Positions 60,884 through 64,000 of a DNA stretch of 64,000 nucleotides are shown here, piece by piece. Both the position numbers and the translations under genes were made by a program. The DNA lies in contig NZ_FORF01000017.1 of NCBI RefSeq assembly GCF_900113935.1, positions 1 through 64,000 of the forward strand, given 5' to 3'. A model generated the notes under the pieces. The model was not told where the DNA came from. It was given only the letters and a program-made list of their open reading frames with translations, and did not search any database. Numbering within the stretch: position 1 is the first letter of the stretch; each line of letters begins with the position of its first letter. The DNA comes from Aquamicrobium aerolatum DSM 21857. GTDB lineage: Bacteria; Pseudomonadota; Alphaproteobacteria; Rhizobiales; Rhizobiaceae.

Positions 60884-62413
60884 TCAGCGCCGTCCCAAAA
60901 CCGTCAGTGGTCTGGGCATCATCACAGCTGACGTCGACGTCGGATTTGCCAGTCCCTGCGCGGCCACCCTTGCGACGGCCACACAACAACCCGCCATCGT
61001 CCAATACAGGAACGGGATGACCGAGACGCTGCTGACCGTGCCGATAATCAGAAGAATGGCTGCCATTGTGGCAAGCATGGCGCGCGCCACGAGGGTTACA
61101 TCGTTTCCTTCGTCAGCGTAGCTGAGCTTGACAAGGCCCCATGATGCGACGGCAAAGATCAACACGAAACTGACCAACCCGGTCAAGCCATGCTCCAGTG
61201 CAACGGCAGCGTAGCTATTGACCACGTCAATGATGCCCTGCCCCTGATACATCTCCAGCATCTCGGGCTCCGACAGATACAGTGCAGAACCAAACAGCGG
61301 ATTGCGGCCCACAATGGCAATTGTGGCGTCGATCAGTTGCTGACGATAATCCTCATTCGCGGAATCTACCCCGCCAACAAAAGGCAGCAGACGAATAACG
61401 CGCTCACCATAGGACGACATGAGCACAGGAACCATCAAGACTGCGCCAACGACAGAAATCCTGGCAAGCATTCCGATGCCCCTGGGCCGCACCACCGCCA
61501 GCACGACGACCAGCAATGCCGCACCCAGCCATGGTCCGCGCGACAGCCCCGCGATCAGCCCCAGAACGATAATTCCGCCGCACGCAAGACGGAGATACCC
61601 TTTCGCCATCCGATCATAGATCGCCAGAAAACAACCGATCCCGACAACGCATGCAAAACCGAAAGCGATCGGCTCGACAGCCGTAGCAGCCGCACGCAAC
61701 ATTCCGTCACGGAAAAGATATGTCTGCAACAGCGTGACGCCCCAATGCAGGATTGCGGCATCGTAGAGGCGCCAACCGCGCAACGTCTCGAACATGCCCG
61801 CTAAAGCAAACGGGACGCAGGCGAACACAACCGCCGCCATCGCCCATCTCAAGGTCTGCGCGCTGCGGATGCTCCGGCTGAAGACGTAGTAGGGCAAGGT
61901 GATATCGAAAATCAGCATCAGACAGGCATGCAGCATATAGGTTGGACTGCCATGACGCAGGGCAAGTACACCGACCAGCAGAATAAACACGACGAACACC
62001 TTGTCGGTAGCCGCGCCCGGCATCGTCTCCCGACTTCGCCACAGATTCAGTGCCGCCGGCAGCAGGAAGGCGATGGAGAATATTCTTGGCGGCGACACCT
62101 GGATCACCGAATTGATGATGCCAGGAATGCCGATCGTCACGCCTACGGTCGGCGTGGTCAGCAACAGAACGAGGAAAAACAGGAACGGCGCTTTCGAAGC
62201 TCGGTGAACATAGATCGAAAGGGCTGCAATTGCCGCTGCATACAGAAAGATGCTGTTGGTCAGGAACAGCGCCGCTGTCGACACGAGCCAACCGTTTCTC
62301 CACAACCGTAGCTCTCGCTGCTCCACTACGGGCGCCAAAGCTTTGCCGGCAAGATAAAGGCCGAACAGGCCGAGCCCCAGGACAACGACAAACGCACGAT
62401 GGGTCTCATTCAT
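60884..62413 (-). CDS. O-antigen ligase/polymerase-like membrane protein (Wzy)
   Basis: The 509-residue protein has about 11-12 membrane segments and a large periplasmic loop (about 340-430) before the last helices, with GLIAGLSRGPWLGAALLVVVLA as the Wzy_C-type (PF04932) signature. Such proteins polymerise lipid-linked repeat units in the periplasm or ligate O-antigen to lipid A. Given a Wzx-like gene directly upstream (two bases between stop and start), polymerase is the better guess. The ATG at 62413 is the natural start; the longer frame is not supported. Confidence 0.8.
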   Translation of the reverse strand: MNETHRAFVVVLGLGLFGLYLAGKALAPVVEQRELRLWRNGWLVSTAALFLTNSIFLYAAAIAALSIYVHRASKAPFLFFLVLLLTTPTVGVTIGIPGIINSVIQVSPPRIFSIAFLLPAALNLWRSRETMPGAATDKVFVVFILLVGVLALRHGSPTYMLHACLMLIFDITLPYYVFSRSIRSAQTLRWAMAAVVFACVPFALAGMFETLRGWRLYDAAILHWGVTLLQTYLFRDGMLRAAATAVEPIAFGFACVVGIGCFLAIYDRMAKGYLRLACGGIIVLGLIAGLSRGPWLGAALLVVVLAVVRPRGIGMLARISVVGAVLMVPVLMSSYGERVIRLLPFVGGVDSANEDYRQQLIDATIAIVGRNPLFGSALYLSEPEMLEMYQGQGIIDVVNSYAAVALEHGLTGLVSFVLIFAVASWGLVKLSYADEGNDVTLVARAMLATMAAILLIIGTVSSVSVIPFLYWTMAGCCVAVARVAAQGLANPTSTSAVMMPRPLTVLGRR

Positions 62414-62415
62414 CG

Positions 62416-63849
62416 TCAAAACACCCCCGGCAACCATAGAAGTGCCGCTGACGTAAGCTGACCGATCGCGTAGCCCACCGGCCAGAAGCATAGAACGGCA
62501 AGTTCGAACCAGGGTCTGCCCAGACCCTCACGCCATTTAAGAAAGAAGATCACGGGAACGGTCACCACCCCGTGCAGCGCGATGCCCCAGAGGGCTCCGT
62601 CAAAGCCCATGATATGGTGTCCCAGAGGGACTGTGATGAAAAGTGCCGCCGCCTTTATGCCGGCAATCAACCCGAGATATTTGGGCTTTCCCAGTGCCAG
62701 AAACAGCGCGCTTGTAAGACCGAACCTCGAGAGCAGAAGACCAAAGGAGAGGATCTGGAGAATTCGCCCCGCCTGCTCATATCGCGCATCGTAGAGAACC
62801 TGAATAATCGCTTCCCCACCACCGTAAAGAATGCCCCCACAGCCGACATAGATGATGTCGAACGGCAGACGGCTTCTGTAGTAGGCGGCGCGCATCGCCT
62901 CGGGTCGCTCATTTGCGATCTTGCTGAACGCCGCTGTTCCGACGGACCAGAACAGCCGCCCTCCTGCTCCATCGATCATTGCGATCAGATTGAAAGCAAG
63001 CACGTAGAGCCCCAGAACGACCGGGTCTGTCCAGCCGGCCAGCATGATGCGATCCCCGTTCGCTGCCAGCACCGTGAACAGCGACGAGATGAACATCCAG
63101 CGCCCAAAACCGATCAACTCTCGAAAACACGCAGGGTCGAGACGCCAGCGATTGCGCGTACCGGGCAGGTAAAAATGCGTCATCGCGACGTTGACTATTG
63201 CACCGGCGAGCGCGGACACAACAAACGACCAGATGGACCCCGTCGCATAGCCGATGATGAACGCCACAATCAGCGCGGCGGCCTGCGAAACCAGCTCGAC
63301 CATCGCCAGCTGACGCTGATTGAGATGGCGGTCGCTGGTCATCGATTTTGTGGACTGGAAGCCCATGATCACCGCAGACAAGGAGATCACGACAATGATG
63401 TAGGGCAGCACCGGATCTGCATAGACCGAGCCGGGTTCAAAGAAGCCGGAGTTGACGGCCCACACGATGGCCAAGGCGCAAAGGCAGCACACGACCCAGA
63501 TGATGCCGCCGCGGATGATCTGCATCGTCCACGCGGTGTCGAGAAAGTCCCGGTTGTCGCCACGTGGGCTTTGGATCACTGCCTGCCGCAGGCCAACATC
63601 GCAGAGCATCGCCGTCACGACCTGCACAACCGTCGCCACGGCCATCACGCCGAACATCTCCGGAGCCAGCAATCTCGTCATCGCGAGGCTGGCGACAAAG
63701 CGCAGGCCATAGCCGCTGACATGAGCGGCCATCGACCATCCAACTGCCCGCAGCACCCGCGCGCGCAGGCTGGCGTCCGGCTTTTCCGGTGCTGGCACGC
63801 CCCGCAAGACTGCCTTGGGGGTAGGCTTTGTCTCCACGACCATTACCAT
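62416..63849 (-). CDS. Polysaccharide flippase (Wzx-like, MOP superfamily)
   Basis: The 477-residue protein has 12-14 membrane helices and the polysaccharide-synthase/flippase pattern: LRARVLRAVGWSMAAHVSGYGLRFVASLAMTRLLAPEMFGVMAVATVV at the N-terminus is the clear signature of the PST/Wzx family, and RIMLAGWTDPVVLGLYVLAFNLIAMIDGAG is the second. It moves lipid-linked repeat units across the inner membrane. Two ATG codons (63849 and 63843) are near the start; I use the first. It precedes the Wzy-like gene and follows the partial gene at the edge. Confidence 0.88.
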   Translation of the reverse strand: MVMVVETKPTPKAVLRGVPAPEKPDASLRARVLRAVGWSMAAHVSGYGLRFVASLAMTRLLAPEMFGVMAVATVVQVVTAMLCDVGLRQAVIQSPRGDNRDFLDTAWTMQIIRGGIIWVVCCLCALAIVWAVNSGFFEPGSVYADPVLPYIIVVISLSAVIMGFQSTKSMTSDRHLNQRQLAMVELVSQAAALIVAFIIGYATGSIWSFVVSALAGAIVNVAMTHFYLPGTRNRWRLDPACFRELIGFGRWMFISSLFTVLAANGDRIMLAGWTDPVVLGLYVLAFNLIAMIDGAGGRLFWSVGTAAFSKIANERPEAMRAAYYRSRLPFDIIYVGCGGILYGGGEAIIQVLYDARYEQAGRILQILSFGLLLSRFGLTSALFLALGKPKYLGLIAGIKAAALFITVPLGHHIMGFDGALWGIALHGVVTVPVIFFLKWREGLGRPWFELAVLCFWPVGYAIGQLTSAALLWLPGVF

Positions 63850-63861
63850 CGGCAGCGCGCT

Positions 63862-64000
63862 CTAAGCATGCTCGGGCTGACGTCGATCGACATTGGCCGT
63901 CCGCGCTTCAACCCGACCTGCCTCTTGCTTGGCGCGCGCCACAGGAACTCGGCTCAGCACCCGGCGCATATGTCGCGCGAGCGCCCGCACATTGGGTTCG
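63862..64000 (-). CDS. Partial gene at the right edge, C-terminal 45 residues
   Basis: An open frame comes in from the right edge and ends at TAG 63862-63864, 12 bases before the Wzx start. The visible tail is basic and helical (RALARHMRRVLSRVPVARAK), with no recognisable motif. Position upstream of wzx-wzy suggests another polysaccharide gene, possibly a glycosyltransferase, but the visible part gives no proof. Confidence 0.5.
   Translation of the reverse strand, partial: EPNVRALARHMRRVLSRVPVARAKQEAGRVEARTANVDRRQPEHA

Noticed and set aside
45938-63849. Exosortase/PEP-CTERM system
   Set aside because: The ATPase and chain-length proteins resemble those of such loci, but neither an exosortase nor a PEP-CTERM tail is found in any of the predicted proteins here.
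1-64000. tRNA, rRNA, CRISPR arrays, prophage
   Set aside because: I scanned for tRNA arm motifs (a GGTTCGAACC-like string near 15105 is inside tolB), regularly spaced repeats and phage structural genes and found none.

Overview
The window comes from the chromosome of a GC-rich alphaproteobacterium, most likely of the order Hyphomicrobiales (Rhizobiales) near the Phyllobacteriaceae. The reasons are the glmM, ftsH, tilS, cpoB, pal, tolBARQ, ybgC, ruvBAC block, the RcdA (DUF1465) gene, a cysteine-free ribosomal protein L31, several exact TTAA-N7-TTAA boxes that match the CtrA consensus, and a rhizobial-style exopolysaccharide locus. Genus and species cannot be fixed from the sequence alone.

Layout. 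1-328 is the end of an IS21-family element (IstB tail plus terminal repeat region). 610-2771 holds an AT-rich-flanked acyltransferase and two small membrane proteins. 2788-4903 holds two outer-membrane beta-barrel genes, each preceded by a CtrA box. 4994-21360 is the long leftward envelope and recombination block from ruvC down to glmM; a three-gene cassette (diheme cytochrome, parallel beta-helix protein, TetR regulator) sits between glmM and ftsH. 21496-25686 has two TauE/SafE-type transporters, rcdA, an acyl-CoA synthetase and, between the last two, a candidate CtrA-controlled small RNA. 25867-36702 is a rightward housekeeping series: thiE-like, Sel1 protein, efp, suhB, a MotA/MotB-like pair, carboxypeptidase Taq, a small secreted protein with a folded leader, an FAD dehydrogenase and an M20 amidohydrolase. 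36708-45690 carries an MsbA-like ABC exporter, rpmE, yebC, terC, ymdB, 5-formyl-THF cyclo-ligase with a probable 6S RNA upstream, a MoxR/GNAT/VWA group and msrB.

45938 to the right edge is an exopolysaccharide locus of Wzx/Wzy type: outer-membrane export protein, chain-length protein, a kinase-like protein that has lost the P-loop lysine, an ExeA-type ATPase, a GT2 glycosyltransferase, three acyltransferases, a LuxR-type regulator with a degenerate receiver, a GT4/SDR/GMC/OafA operon, a Wzy-like polymerase, a Wzx-like flippase and a partial gene at the edge. The gene set implies lipid-linked repeat units assembled and acylated in the inner membrane, flipped by Wzx, polymerised by Wzy and exported through the export protein and chain-length protein.

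The most interesting observations are the candidate CtrA-driven sRNA next to rcdA, the cytochrome/beta-helix pair of unknown function, the two signalling proteins in the exopolysaccharide locus with missing catalytic residues, and the GMC/SDR pair inside a glycosyltransferase operon. No CRISPR array, tRNA, rRNA or prophage was seen.
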